A DNA stretch of 64,000 nt from Gp6-AA40 sp963772955 (GTDB lineage: Bacteria; Acidobacteriota; Vicinamibacteria; Vicinamibacterales; UBA2999). The stretch is from contig CAVYZF010000001.1 in the NCBI GenBank assembly GCA_963772955.1, forward strand, positions 62,001 to 126,000, given 5' to 3'. The position numbers and the translations under genes were made by a program. Within the stretch, counting starts at the first letter, position 1. Every line of letters starts with the position of its first letter. Below are positions 34,140 through 49,997 of this stretch, piece after piece. The notes beneath the pieces were generated by a model. That model was not told where the DNA came from and did no database searches. It was given only the letters and a program-made list of their open reading frames with translations.

Positions 34140-36644
34140 GTGTTCGTGTCTTTCCTAACCTCGCGAGCACTCCCGATCACGCTGGCTGTGACGCTCGCCC
34201 TGGTCGCCCCGAGCCTCGCACAGACAGACCTTCCTGTGCCGCCCTCCGAGCGCGATGTCGATGTGTTCGGGCCGAACGAGCCGCAGCGGGCGCTCAAAGC
34301 CGGCAAGGTGGTGCGAGCGATCCGAGTCGCCTCGCCACCGACGATCGACGGCACGCTCGACGATGAGCCGTGGATCGCGGCTCCGGTTGCGACTGGCCTC
34401 ATGCAGCGCGATCCCGAGAACGGCTCAGCGATGACTCGGGCCACGCGCGTCCAGTTCGCGTACGACGATCGCTTTCTGTACGTCGCCGTCACGTGCGTTG
34501 ATGATTCCGGCGACGTTGTGGCAACGGGCCTCGGTCGCCGCGACGAGCAGCCGCCGACGGACCTGATCATGATCGCGATCGACCCGCGGCACGATCATCA
34601 GACCGGCTACGCGTTTCAAACCAATCCGTCTGGGTGGCAGGGAGACCTCTCGACTTCCGACGACGACCGGAACGATCGCGACTACAACGCGGTGTGGGAG
34701 GTTCGAACGGCGGTGACAGCAAACGGGTGGATCGCGGAGTTTCGAATCCCGTTTTCACAGGTGCGATTCACCGCGTCGCCAGAGCCCGGTCAGATCTGGG
34801 GCGTCAACGTGCAACGGCAAATTCGTCGCCTCAATGAGAACGGCACGTGGGTTTCGAAGCCGCGTGGTCAGCGCGGCGAGGTGTCGCTGTACGGGCATCT
34901 CGTGTTCGAGCAACAGATTGCTCCGCCTCGCCGGCTCGAGCTCACGCCGTACGTGGCTGCGCGCACTACCCACGAGCCGAACCTTTCACAGGGCAGTGGC
35001 GCATCGACTGGCGTGGACATGCGCCTCGGCATCGGAACGGGCGCGACGCTGTCAGCGACAGTGAACCCGGACTTCGGACAAGTCGAGCAGGATCCGGCAG
35101 TGCTCAACCTGTCGGTTTTCGAGACGTTCTATCCTGAGAAACGTCCCTTCTTCCTCGAAGACAGCCGCACGTTCGTCCCGCCGTACGGCAACTTCCAGCT
35201 CTTTCATTCACGCCGCATCGGACGAACACCGGATCGCCTGCTGACACTCGACACCGGCCAGGTGGTGGCCGAGAAGCCGAACGAGACCACGATCCTCGGC
35301 GCGGCGAAGCTCACCGGCAAGAGCTCGAAGTGGACCTACGGCGCGTTGACGGCGCTGACCGGTCGTGAGTACGCCAACATCGATACGCCAGTCTTTGACG
35401 GCACGGGTTTCACCCGGCAGGAGCGGCTGATCGAACCAGCGACGTCGTACAACGTTCTCAGGTTGCAGCGCGATATCGGCGCATCGAACGTCGGTGCACT
35501 TGTTACAGGCGTCGTGCGCGAGAAGGCCGAGGACGCATTCACGGGAGGCTTCGACTACAACCTGCGCTGGGACGACAACCGTGCGCGGTTCGAAGGGCAC
35601 TGGGCGATCACGCATGCACCAGGAACCGGCGGGATCAGGACAAGCGGCGGAGGCGTGACGAACTTCAACTTCACGCGCAAGCACTTCAACACGGGCGGAC
35701 ACTACGATCACTTCGGCCGCGATTTCCGCGTGAACGACATCGGCTTCATGAGAGTCCGGACCAATCGCAACCAGGCGAACGGATATTTCGAGGGCGGACA
35801 GCCCGATCCCTGGAAGGCGTTCCGGCGGTTTTGGGGCTGGGGAAGCTACAGCCAGAGCTGGACTGACGAGGGACTGCGCATCGAACGCTCGTTCGAGACC
35901 GGGGTTTCGTTTCAGCTTCTCAACTACTGGAACGTCAACGGAGGCACAGGTCGCAACGGCGATGTCTTCGACGACCTCGATACTCGTGGCGGACCTCCCA
36001 TTTTCGACCCGGGGAACAACTTCATCTTCTTCAACGCAAACAGCGATTCTCGTAAGAGCTGGCGCATCAATTTCGGTGGCAATCGGTGGAAGGACGCTGT
36101 TGGCGGTTCCGGCGGCAATCAATGGATCGGGCTCAACGTCCAGCCCACCGATCGCATTCAGGCGTCGGTGTCCGCCAACTACAACGCGGGAACGGACGAC
36201 GCGCAATGGATCGTCAATCAAGACGCGGACGGCGACGGCATCACCGACTACGTGTACGGCACTCTCACGCGTGACGTCCTCGACCTGACGCTCCGCGGCA
36301 CCTACGCCTTCAATCGGGACCTCACGCTGCAGGCCTACGTTCAGCCGTTCATCGCCGTCGGCGACTACTACGACATCCGCAAACTCGCGCTGCCGTACTC
36401 GTATCTGTTCACACCGGTGTCGATCTCATACGACCCGGACTTCAACACGAAGTCGCTTCGCGGAAACGCGGTCCTCCGCTGGGAATACGTCCGCGGCAGC
36501 ACGCTCTTTGTTGTGTGGGATCTCTCGCAGGCCGACTATGCGCGCCCGGGCGTCTTCAGGCCGTGGAGCGACATCCGCACCGCCTTCGGCGCGCAGGCCA
36601 CTCACACGCTAATGGTCAAGGTCAGTTACTGGATCAATCAGTGA
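34140..36644 (+). CDS. DUF5916 outer-membrane protein with a CBM9-like N-terminal domain
   Basis: The 834-aa protein starts at GTG 34140 and has a signal peptide ending near SLAQT. The N-terminal domain (about 60-240) has the CBM9-type block PPTIDGTLDDEPWIAAPVAT and VQFAYDDRFLYVAVTCVD. The rest is the DUF5916 barrel: NPDFGQVEQDPAVLNLS, YPEKRPFFLEDSRTF, then alternating beta strands. It probably sits in the outer membrane. Its ligand is unknown; carbohydrate binding is suggested only by the N-terminal fold. It overlaps the convergent oxidase subunit IV gene by 7 nt. Confidence 0.88.
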   Translation: MFVSFLTSRALPITLAVTLALVAPSLAQTDLPVPPSERDVDVFGPNEPQRALKAGKVVRAIRVASPPTIDGTLDDEPWIAAPVATGLMQRDPENGSAMTRATRVQFAYDDRFLYVAVTCVDDSGDVVATGLGRRDEQPPTDLIMIAIDPRHDHQTGYAFQTNPSGWQGDLSTSDDDRNDRDYNAVWEVRTAVTANGWIAEFRIPFSQVRFTASPEPGQIWGVNVQRQIRRLNENGTWVSKPRGQRGEVSLYGHLVFEQQIAPPRRLELTPYVAARTTHEPNLSQGSGASTGVDMRLGIGTGATLSATVNPDFGQVEQDPAVLNLSVFETFYPEKRPFFLEDSRTFVPPYGNFQLFHSRRIGRTPDRLLTLDTGQVVAEKPNETTILGAAKLTGKSSKWTYGALTALTGREYANIDTPVFDGTGFTRQERLIEPATSYNVLRLQRDIGASNVGALVTGVVREKAEDAFTGGFDYNLRWDDNRARFEGHWAITHAPGTGGIRTSGGGVTNFNFTRKHFNTGGHYDHFGRDFRVNDIGFMRVRTNRNQANGYFEGGQPDPWKAFRRFWGWGSYSQSWTDEGLRIERSFETGVSFQLLNYWNVNGGTGRNGDVFDDLDTRGGPPIFDPGNNFIFFNANSDSRKSWRINFGGNRWKDAVGGSGGNQWIGLNVQPTDRIQASVSANYNAGTDDAQWIVNQDADGDGITDYVYGTLTRDVLDLTLRGTYAFNRDLTLQAYVQPFIAVGDYYDIRKLALPYSYLFTPVSISYDPDFNTKSLRGNAVLRWEYVRGSTLFVVWDLSQADYARPGVFRPWSDIRTAFGAQATHTLMVKVSYWINQ

Positions 36645-37012
36645 CCTTCGCCCCCGGTTGCGGGGCGGGTCTCCAGGGAACTCTCGCTGCGCACGCCGTA
36701 GCCGGCGCCGCCCGCCCCACCCTCGTACGTCTTCAAGCCGCGCGACAGATAGTCGGTCAGCGACAGCGTCAGGAGGATGAACAGGAAGAAGAACGCGGTG
36801 CCGACAAACATCTTCGTCAGTGCGCTGCTGTACTTCGCGTGCATGAAGAACAGGATGACGAGGGTGGCCTTCAGGATGGCGATGCCGATCGCTACCGGGA
36901 AGTTGAACGACCCGAGGTTGACGAATGCCACCGCAACGGTGACGGCGGTCAACACCATCAACGCGCTGAAGATAGCGTAGTAGGTGCTCTTGGGTGAGAT
37001 GTGTCCAGCCAT
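36638..37012 (-). CDS. coxD: Cytochrome c oxidase subunit IV-type protein
   Basis: This 124-aa membrane protein with three helices (around ALMVLTAVTVAVAF, IGIAILKATLVILFFMHAKY and FVGTAFFFLFILLTLSL) matches prokaryotic cytochrome c oxidase subunit IV. FFMHAKYSS is the typical family block. It is the last gene of the act-cox operon and should stabilise the oxidase. It starts 6 nt after the subunit III stop. Confidence 0.88.
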   Translation of the reverse strand: MAGHISPKSTYYAIFSALMVLTAVTVAVAFVNLGSFNFPVAIGIAILKATLVILFFMHAKYSSALTKMFVGTAFFFLFILLTLSLTDYLSRGLKTYEGGAGGAGYGVRSESSLETRPATGGEGH

Positions 37013-37018
37013 GATCGT

Positions 37019-39332
<2,314 letters not shown>

Positions 39333-39336
39333 GGTC

Positions 39337-40338
39337 TTACCTGTTCTCCTGGGGCGCCGCCGGGTGCGCGGGTTCCCCGGGCGCTTCAGCTCTCGACACT
39401 GCGGTGTCCTGATTGCGCAGTGACTTCACGTACTCCACGAGGGCCATCACGTTTTCCTCGCTGACCAGCCCCTGGAATGTCGGCATCAACGGCTGATAAC
39501 CGTCCACGACCTTGGCCTGCGGCATGAGGATCGATTCGCGAACGTACGCCTCGTCAACCGCCACCGTTGCCCCGCTGGCGAGCCGCTCTGACCTGCCGAA
39601 CTTCCTGGCCAATGACGGTCCGCGCCCACGGCCATCGCTGGCGTGACACGTGTTGCACGCGAGGTCGCTGAAGAGCCGCTCGCCGCGCTGCGTTAAAGAG
39701 CCGCCGCTGACGTTGCCGGTGAGCCACATTTCGTATGCGGTCGGTTCCATGACGACCACGCGGCCGACCATGCCAGAGTGGTTGGTCCCGCAGTATTCGG
39801 CGCAGAACAGATGGAATTCCCCCACCTTCGTCGCTGAGAACCAAACTGAGCTGTATCGCCCTGGGATGGCGTCGGCCTTGGTCCGAAAGGCCGGGAAATA
39901 CATCGAGTGAATGACGTCCTCTGAGGTGAAGGTGACTTTGACGGGCCGGCCGACGGGGACGTGGAGCTCGTTGATCTCGTTCTGACCGTCCAGATGCTGG
40001 AACTTCCACATCCAGCGTTTTCCAGTGGCGTAGATCTCAAGCGTCTGGTCGGGAGGGCGCTGAAGGTCGAAGAACACGCTCGAAGCCCAGGCGAAGATCA
40101 CGAGGGTGATGAGAAACGGAATGACGGACCACGCCAGCTCGAGAGGAATCGACCCGTGGATGCGCGCGCCCACCTTCAACGGATCGTCGGTACGGTACTT
40201 CGCGGCGAAGTAGATGACCGCAACGGAAGTGAGGATGCCGAAGAAAGCGGTGACCGCGACAATGAAGAGGTACAGCGCGTCCACATCGGCCGCGAGCGTT
40301 GACGCCTGTTCAGGAAGCAGCGGAATCCCAGAAAACAT
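39337..40338 (-). CDS. coxB: Cytochrome c oxidase subunit II with fused cytochrome c (caa3-type)
   Basis: The 333-aa protein has two N-terminal membrane helices and a CuA domain with FCAEYCGTNHSGMVGRVVVM. A C-terminal cytochrome c domain follows with CNTCH (about residue 231) and Met in MPTFQGLVSEENVMALVEY. The fusion makes this a caa3 oxidase that can take electrons from a membrane cytochrome or directly from ACIII. It starts 6 nt after the SCO gene. Confidence 0.95.
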   Translation of the reverse strand: MFSGIPLLPEQASTLAADVDALYLFIVAVTAFFGILTSVAVIYFAAKYRTDDPLKVGARIHGSIPLELAWSVIPFLITLVIFAWASSVFFDLQRPPDQTLEIYATGKRWMWKFQHLDGQNEINELHVPVGRPVKVTFTSEDVIHSMYFPAFRTKADAIPGRYSSVWFSATKVGEFHLFCAEYCGTNHSGMVGRVVVMEPTAYEMWLTGNVSGGSLTQRGERLFSDLACNTCHASDGRGRGPSLARKFGRSERLASGATVAVDEAYVRESILMPQAKVVDGYQPLMPTFQGLVSEENVMALVEYVKSLRNQDTAVSRAEAPGEPAHPAAPQENR

Positions 40339-40344
40339 AGATGC

Positions 40345-41268
40345 TCAGGCGTGCCTTTCCGCGACGTGGCGCGTCTCGCGCCATCGCATCAGCACAACGA
40401 AACCCAGGATGAGACCAACCGTCAGCACGGCACACAGGCGCATGATGTTCATGAACGCGGCGCCGTACTTTCCGGTCGACGGGTCATAGTGGAAGCAGTA
40501 CAGCAACAGTTCCTCGACGATGGATCCAAGGCGGCCCTGGCCGGAGTCGACGAGCGCAAGCCGCAGGTCCTTAGGAGAGAACTCCACACCATAGAAGTAG
40601 CGGGAGAGCCGCCCATCCGGAGTGACCACAAGGACGCCGCTCACGTGAGCAAACTGCTGTGACTCCTCATCCCACTGGTACGTAAACCCGGCGGCAGACG
40701 TGACGCGCTGAATCTCCGGCTCGGTCCCGGTGAGGAAGTGCCACCCGTCGGCCGTTTCCGGCACCGCCCAGTGCTGCAGATGTGCCCGCTTCTTCGCGTT
40801 GGCCGCTTCAGGCGTATCGCGATGATCGAAGCTGACGAGCACGACGTCGAATTCCTTGCCGGCCGTGAAGGGCACCGCCTTCAACGCCGAAGAGATCCCG
40901 TTCATGACGAGAGGGCAGAGCATCGGGCACTGGAAGTACACGAAGGCCAGCACCACCGGCTTCTTGCCAAAGTAATCACCGAGCACGACGTCGCGTCCGC
41001 TCTCGTCCTTGAACGTCGCATCAAGGGGAAGCTGCTCGCCGAGCCGCTGCTTGAACGTCACATCCTGAATCTTCGGGGGCACGTTCGACGCGACGATGCC
41101 GCCGGTGAACCCCATCGAGCCGGGCATACCGGGCTGCTGCTGGGCGGTGATCCCTGTAATGCAAAATGCAACAGTCAAAATGCAAATCAACACCAGTACG
41201 CGCACGCCGCCGCGCGTCGAGTGTCGCTCTTGCCTTTTGCATGTTGCAGTTTGCATTACAGGTTTCAT
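40345..41268 (-). CDS. SCO family copper chaperone with C-terminal membrane helix
   Basis: From ATG 41268 the product is 307 aa. The thioredoxin-like SCO domain has the copper site FQCPMLCPLVMNG (CxxxC) and the distal His in FAHVSGVLVVTPDGRL. A C-terminal helix (LCAVLTVGLILGFVVLM) would anchor it. SCO proteins build the CuA centre of subunit II, encoded just downstream. The N-terminal signal region is coded partly by an inverted repeat (41153-41262), which makes the exact start less sure. Confidence 0.88.
   Translation of the reverse strand: MKPVMQTATCKRQERHSTRGGVRVLVLICILTVAFCITGITAQQQPGMPGSMGFTGGIVASNVPPKIQDVTFKQRLGEQLPLDATFKDESGRDVVLGDYFGKKPVVLAFVYFQCPMLCPLVMNGISSALKAVPFTAGKEFDVVLVSFDHRDTPEAANAKKRAHLQHWAVPETADGWHFLTGTEPEIQRVTSAAGFTYQWDEESQQFAHVSGVLVVTPDGRLSRYFYGVEFSPKDLRLALVDSGQGRLGSIVEELLLYCFHYDPSTGKYGAAFMNIMRLCAVLTVGLILGFVVLMRWRETRHVAERHA
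41153..41262. repeat. 20-bp inverted repeat with TTTGCA units inside the SCO signal-peptide region
   Basis: The left arm, 41153-41172, reads CCTGTAATGCAAAATGCAAC. The right arm, 41243-41262, is its reverse complement with one mismatch. A 70-nt stretch lies between. TGCAAA-type units also repeat inside it. The arm nearer the start codes for residues 3-9 of the SCO precursor; the far arm codes for part of its hydrophobic core. Confidence 0.65.
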
Positions 41269-41272
41269 CGCC

Positions 41273-41779
41273 CTATTGCCTTCTCTTTTCCAACTGACGA
41301 CCGGCGCTCGCATCCGTCGGCACGAGCAGTGAGGCATCGCCCGGTGCACCGGTCGCATCAGCGGGTCGCGACGGCAATCCACGCTCGAGCGTCAGGCGCA
41401 TCGCCTCCGAAATCGGAATCCGCACCGTTCCCGCGCTCTTGTCGATCCAGCTGTATCCGTCGAGGACTGCTGTTTCCTGCCGGTGGAAGTCGTAGATTTC
41501 ATTCGCCGGTTTGGGCTGAAGTCGCGGACCGGACGGCAGGCGCGGCCCCTGCTCGCTCGCGAGCGGGAACTCCGCAGGTGTCGTCCTCTCCCTCAAGTCC
41601 ACGAACAGCGCGAACATGAACCACACCAGAATGTGCGCGACAACCGCCGACGCCGCGAGCCACAGGGCGAACTGCACGATCATCGACACGTTCGCGTCGG
41701 TGTGCTCGTGCCCGGAACCCCCTGGAGGATTGAGATACTCGTCGTCTGCTGACGCGTGAGCGTGAGGATCGTGGGCCAT
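41273..41779 (-). CDS. Small membrane protein of the ACIII-oxidase operon, unknown
   Basis: The 168-aa product has a His-rich N-terminus, one membrane helix (FALWLAASAVVAHILVWFMF) and a soluble tail with DGYSWIDKSAGTVRIPISEA, then MRLTLERGLPSR. I do not recognise a named family. Its ATG shares one base with the actF stop (TGATG), and it lies between actF and the SCO gene, so an assembly or structural role in the complex is likely. Confidence 0.72.
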   Translation of the reverse strand: MAHDPHAHASADDEYLNPPGGSGHEHTDANVSMIVQFALWLAASAVVAHILVWFMFALFVDLRERTTPAEFPLASEQGPRLPSGPRLQPKPANEIYDFHRQETAVLDGYSWIDKSAGTVRIPISEAMRLTLERGLPSRPADATGAPGDASLLVPTDASAGRQLEKRRQ

Positions 41780-43005
41780 CAGTGGCCACCTCCCGCAGTT
41801 TCGAGTGATTCACGCAAGTAGGGATCGCCCGTGGCCAGAAGCGGCCGCTGCCGCAGCTCGCCAAAGAACATCCACAGCCAGAGCCCGCCAATCGCGAGCG
41901 GCGCCGCCACATCGAGCCAGTGGATGAAGAAGTGGCTCGCGTGCTCGCCAGCCAGCAAGTGGAGGTTCTCGCCGCTCGCATCGAATTCCGGCGACACGAG
42001 CATGAAGATGTCGGCGAAGCGTACGAACAAGATCCAGAACGCGATGATCACGAGCCGATGCGGCGTGCGCTTCAAGTTTCGCGACAGCAGCAGGAACCAA
42101 GGCACGAAGAAATGGAACAGCACCAGGAAGACGGCCAGGTACTGCCAGCCGTGGCTGGTGCGCGCGATCATGTAAGGAATTTCCTCGACCAGGTTCGCCG
42201 CGAACGTCAGCAAGTACTGGGAGAAGTTGAAATACGCCCACAGCATGACGAAGGCGAACATCAGCTTGCCGAGGTCGTGGAAGTGATGCGGCTTGAGCAG
42301 ACCCGACATTGGCTCGCGCTTGAAAAGGAAGGTCGAGACGATGACCGTGAACGCGAGCGCGGCGAGACCCTGGCCACCGATCATCAGGAACCCGAAGATC
42401 GTCGAGTACCAGTGCGGGTTGAGCGACATGATCCAGTCGATACCGGCGAAGGTCACTGCGAGGGCGTAGAAGACCAGCCCGGCACCACTCAAACGCTGGA
42501 TGCGCGTGTTCACCGCAACGTCGCCAGAGTCCTGCAGACGCGACCACTTGTTGAGCAGCGTCGCGATACCCCACCACCCCGCAAAGTAGATCACGGCCCG
42601 CACGATGAAGAATGTCGTGTTCAGGTACGGCGCCTTGTGACGCAGCACTTCGTCGGTCGCGACGTGATCCGGGTGCGACCAGGGATAGAGCGTGCCGATA
42701 CCGAGCAGGACCGGGACGAACAGGACAGCCAGCAGCGGCAACGTGCGGCTGGACGCTTCGAAGATCCGGCGGAACACTCCCCAGACGCCGCCAGACAGGT
42801 GCTGAATCATCATCAGCGCCAGCGAGCCGAGGGCGATGCCGAGGAAGAGCATGTAGGCCACGAGCCAGGCGCGGAAGAAGTGGTCGCGGTCGACGAGCAG
42901 TCCGATGCCACAGCCGACGAGACCGATGACGCCGGCAATCAGAGCCTTCGATCGGACTCGATCGATATCGGCGACCGGCGGCGAGTACGTCGTATCCACG
43001 TTCAC
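41779..43005 (-). CDS. actF: Alternative complex III subunit ActF
   Basis: The 408-aa protein has about ten membrane helices and matches the ActF/quinol:cytochrome c oxidoreductase membrane subunit: LYPWSHPDHVATDEVLRHK, AVTFAGIDWIMSLNPHWYST and FNFSQYLLTFAANLVEEIPY. GTG 43005 overlaps the actE stop (GTGA). In ACIII, ActF is related to the NrfD/PsrC fold and completes the membrane arm. Confidence 0.93.
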   Translation of the reverse strand: MNVDTTYSPPVADIDRVRSKALIAGVIGLVGCGIGLLVDRDHFFRAWLVAYMLFLGIALGSLALMMIQHLSGGVWGVFRRIFEASSRTLPLLAVLFVPVLLGIGTLYPWSHPDHVATDEVLRHKAPYLNTTFFIVRAVIYFAGWWGIATLLNKWSRLQDSGDVAVNTRIQRLSGAGLVFYALAVTFAGIDWIMSLNPHWYSTIFGFLMIGGQGLAALAFTVIVSTFLFKREPMSGLLKPHHFHDLGKLMFAFVMLWAYFNFSQYLLTFAANLVEEIPYMIARTSHGWQYLAVFLVLFHFFVPWFLLLSRNLKRTPHRLVIIAFWILFVRFADIFMLVSPEFDASGENLHLLAGEHASHFFIHWLDVAAPLAIGGLWLWMFFGELRQRPLLATGDPYLRESLETAGGGH

Positions 43006-43604
43006 TGGTTCTCCTGGGCGGGACGATCGAGATCCGAACGGCGGTCAGCCGGCACGTCGGCGACGGTGGCGTTCATGCTGAGTTGCAGCGCCCGGATATA
43101 CGCGGCGATGGCCCATCGATCGGCGACCGGCACCTGCGCTGCATAGTCCTGCATCGCGCCGAAACCGTTGGTCATGACATCGAAGAAGTACCCCGCCGGC
43201 GCGTCTCGCAGTCGCTGTTCGCCGTACGAGGGGGGCTGCCGGAATCCGCGCTGGACGATCATCCCGTTGCCCACGCCGGTTCGCCCGTGACACGGCGAGC
43301 AGAACACGTTGTAGCGCTCCTGCCCGCGCGCCATCACATCAGCCGTCACCGCCATCGGGAACGTGGTGGCAAACTGACCCGCCTGCTTGCCCGTGTTCAG
43401 CAACTCGTCCTCGCGCAGGTAACCACGCGGGACGGTGTTGGCGACCAGCGTGCGTGCCGAACCGCCGTTGTCGAAGAACGTACTGGCCTCGAGCGCCTCG
43501 TAGCGAGGTGCGTCGTGCATGTCCTGGCGGCACGCACCGAGCGCCACGCTCATGGCGAGAATCGCGATCGTGCGCAGTCGCGGTGAGTTGACGGCCGGGA
43601 GCAT
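43002..43604 (-). CDS. actE: Alternative complex III subunit ActE, mono-heme cytochrome c lipoprotein
   Basis: From ATG 43604 the product is 200 aa with a lipobox (VALGAC), so it is lipid-anchored on the periplasmic side. The heme site is CSPCH, followed by the Met-containing GNGMIVQRGFRQPPSY. It passes electrons from the ActA hemes towards the caa3 oxidase. A TTG at 43616 would overlap the previous gene and is less likely. Confidence 0.92.
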   Translation of the reverse strand: MLPAVNSPRLRTIAILAMSVALGACRQDMHDAPRYEALEASTFFDNGGSARTLVANTVPRGYLREDELLNTGKQAGQFATTFPMAVTADVMARGQERYNVFCSPCHGRTGVGNGMIVQRGFRQPPSYGEQRLRDAPAGYFFDVMTNGFGAMQDYAAQVPVADRWAIAAYIRALQLSMNATVADVPADRRSDLDRPAQENQ

Positions 43605-43605
43605 G

Positions 43606-44154
43606 TTACGGCGCAACTTCGGACACTCCTACTGGACGCAGTCCCTCGAGAAACTTCCACGTCGCATGCCGCTCGAATCGCGGATCCGTCGTCTCGATGA
43701 CGAGGAAGAAACGATCAGTCGAGGCGCGTCCGAACGCGTCGACGTTGAAGACGGGGTGATACGGCTGCGGCAGCTTGTTCAGCGCCCACATGCCGACAAA
43801 CGCGGTGAGCGCCGCTCCGAGAACCGTCGTCTCAAACGTCACCGGGATGAACTGCGGCCAGCTGTTGAGCGGGCGATCGCCGATGTTCATCGGGTAGGCC
43901 ATCACCGAGGACCAGTACTCGAGGCTGAAACCGCCGAGCCCGCCGAAGATGCCACCGAGCAGCACCAGCAGAGGCAGTCGCGTTCGCTTGAGATCGAGTG
44001 CCTCGTTCAGTTCCTCAATCGGGATCGGCGAATAGGCGTCCATCTTGCGATAGCCGGCGAGGCGCGCCTTCGTTGCGGCGTCGACGAGTGCCGTCGCGTT
44101 TTCGAATTCGGCCATCAGGCCGTGGAGCGTTGGTTCGGCGGCGTGTGCCATCAC
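43606..44154 (-). CDS. actD: Alternative complex III subunit ActD (DUF3341)
   Basis: The 182-aa product has two membrane helices (LLVLLGGIFGGLGGFSLEYW and VTFETTVLGAALTAFVGMW). GLMAEFENATALVDAATKAR and the conserved PYHPVFNVDAFGRAST are typical of DUF3341/ActD. It is an integral membrane subunit of ACIII. It starts one base after the actC stop region and ends just before actE. Confidence 0.93.
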   Translation of the reverse strand: MMAHAAEPTLHGLMAEFENATALVDAATKARLAGYRKMDAYSPIPIEELNEALDLKRTRLPLLVLLGGIFGGLGGFSLEYWSSVMAYPMNIGDRPLNSWPQFIPVTFETTVLGAALTAFVGMWALNKLPQPYHPVFNVDAFGRASTDRFFLVIETTDPRFERHATWKFLEGLRPVGVSEVAP

Positions 44155-44155
44155 A

Positions 44156-45568
<1,413 letters not shown>

Positions 45569-45570
45569 CC

Positions 45571-48657
<3,087 letters not shown>

Positions 48658-48664
48658 GTGCGGG

Positions 48665-49315
48665 TCACCGGTGGCACGTGGAGCAGCTGGTGTTGCCCTT
48701 GATCCCGTATTCCTTCACGAGCATCGGACCCTGCACCGACTGCGGTACGGCAGGGCGGTAGTTCATAGTGAACACCTCGCTGCGTGGCCGCACGTACTTC
48801 TCGGGGTTGCGGTGGCAGTCGAGGCACCACTCCATCTGAAGCGACTGCACCTGCCGCATGAGGGGCATTTCGTCGACGCGCCCGTGGCAGGTTTCGCATC
48901 CCATCCCCTTTTTCACGTGGATGCTGTGATTGAAGTACACGAAGTCCGGGAGGTCGTGGACGCGCACCCAGTGTAGCGGCCGATCGTCGCGGAAGCTGGC
49001 GCGCACCGGTTCCAGAATCGGGGCGTTCGACCAGATCTGCGAGTGGCAGTTCATGCAGGTCTTGGTCGGAGGAATGCCCGCGAACGAGGATGTCTCAACC
49101 GACGTGTGACAGTACCGGCAGTCGATACCGTCATCGAGCACGTGGTGGATGTGGCTGAATTGAACGGGCTGCTCGACGTACTCGTTGGCGCGGGTTACGT
49201 AAGAAGAACGCCCAATCAGCATGGCCAGCAGGATGGCACCTGCGGCCAGCATGAGCGCGCCGGCGAGACTGAGCTTGGAAATGGTATTGGCGCTGCGATG
49301 GAAGATCTGCGGCAT
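48665..49315 (-). CDS. actA: Alternative complex III subunit ActA, pentaheme cytochrome c
   Basis: The 216-aa protein has one N-terminal membrane helix (LAGALMLAAGAILLAMLIG) and five heme motifs: CRYCH, CMNCH, CETCH, CLDCH and CSTCH. It is the electron-accepting periplasmic cytochrome of ACIII. It is the first gene of the respiratory operon. A candidate promoter lies about 50 nt upstream. Confidence 0.95.
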   Translation of the reverse strand: MPQIFHRSANTISKLSLAGALMLAAGAILLAMLIGRSSYVTRANEYVEQPVQFSHIHHVLDDGIDCRYCHTSVETSSFAGIPPTKTCMNCHSQIWSNAPILEPVRASFRDDRPLHWVRVHDLPDFVYFNHSIHVKKGMGCETCHGRVDEMPLMRQVQSLQMEWCLDCHRNPEKYVRPRSEVFTMNYRPAVPQSVQGPMLVKEYGIKGNTSCSTCHR

Positions 49316-49364
49316 CTTTCGATGGGGTGACTGACGGGCGGCGTCCCGATGGAGCCAGTCCCGA

Positions 49365-49394
49365 TTTGTACCACAATTGTGAAAAAAGGATCAA
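49365..49394 (-). promoter_or_regulatory. Candidate promoter of the act-cox operon with a palindrome in its spacer
   Basis: On the minus strand, TTGATC (49389-49394) and TACAAA (49365-49370) are 18 nt apart. The 10-bp palindrome CACAATTGTG (49372-49381) lies in the spacer and could be an operator. The -10 ends about 50 nt before the actA ATG. I saw no other good pair in the gap. Confidence 0.45.
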
Positions 49395-49523
49395 GCGCCC
49401 GAGGGGCCCCGGGCGCCCCAATGTCTGACGCGCGATTCTATGCTCAAATGCGCTTCACATCCACGGTGACACACCGATTTTCCAGCCGCCCCGGTATACA
49501 ATCCGCGCAACGGCCGCAACTCA

Positions 49524-49970
49524 ATGAGTGACAGGAAGTACCGCCAACGAGGCTATCAGGACGATAACCGTGACCGGGCGCCACGACCGGCCGCCCCCCG
49601 TCCTGCGCCGGAACCGGGTGCTCCCGCCGGGGCGCGCCGAATCTCCCAGGACGGCCCCAAGAACATCAACATGCCCGGGTTCCGTCACGTGGTGCGGTGT
49701 GCCCAATGCGGAAATCTGGCGCCGGATGACATCGGGTTCAACGATCGATGCGCCAAGTGCGGCACCGAGCTGCATTCATGCGCGCAATGCGTGTCGTTCG
49801 ACCCGAGCAGCCGCTTCGAATGCTCCCAGCCGATCTCGGAGCGCGTCTCGCCCAAGAGCGCGCGAAACGGATGCACGTTTTTCTCACCACGAACCACCGT
49901 AGAGCGCGAAACGACAACTCCGCGACATAACGACGCGCGAAAGGCGTTCGACGATTTGTTCAAGTTTTAG
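49524..49970 (+). CDS. Zinc-ribbon protein of unknown function
   Basis: The 148-aa product has a basic, Pro/Arg-rich first 45 residues. The zinc-binding part follows: CAQCGNLAP, CAKCGTELHSCAQC and later single Cys residues (ECSQP, NGCTFF), about eight Cys in all. It ends in a short helix (KAFDDLFKF). A possible -10 (TACAAT, 49497-49502) lies 21 nt before ATG 49524. The gene is divergent from actA and is followed 27 nt later by the thioredoxin-like gene. A nucleic-acid-associated role is possible. Confidence 0.7.
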   Translation: MSDRKYRQRGYQDDNRDRAPRPAAPRPAPEPGAPAGARRISQDGPKNINMPGFRHVVRCAQCGNLAPDDIGFNDRCAKCGTELHSCAQCVSFDPSSRFECSQPISERVSPKSARNGCTFFSPRTTVERETTTPRHNDARKAFDDLFKF

Positions 49971-49997
49971 GCGCCCCTTGTCCCGGATACAGGTCAC

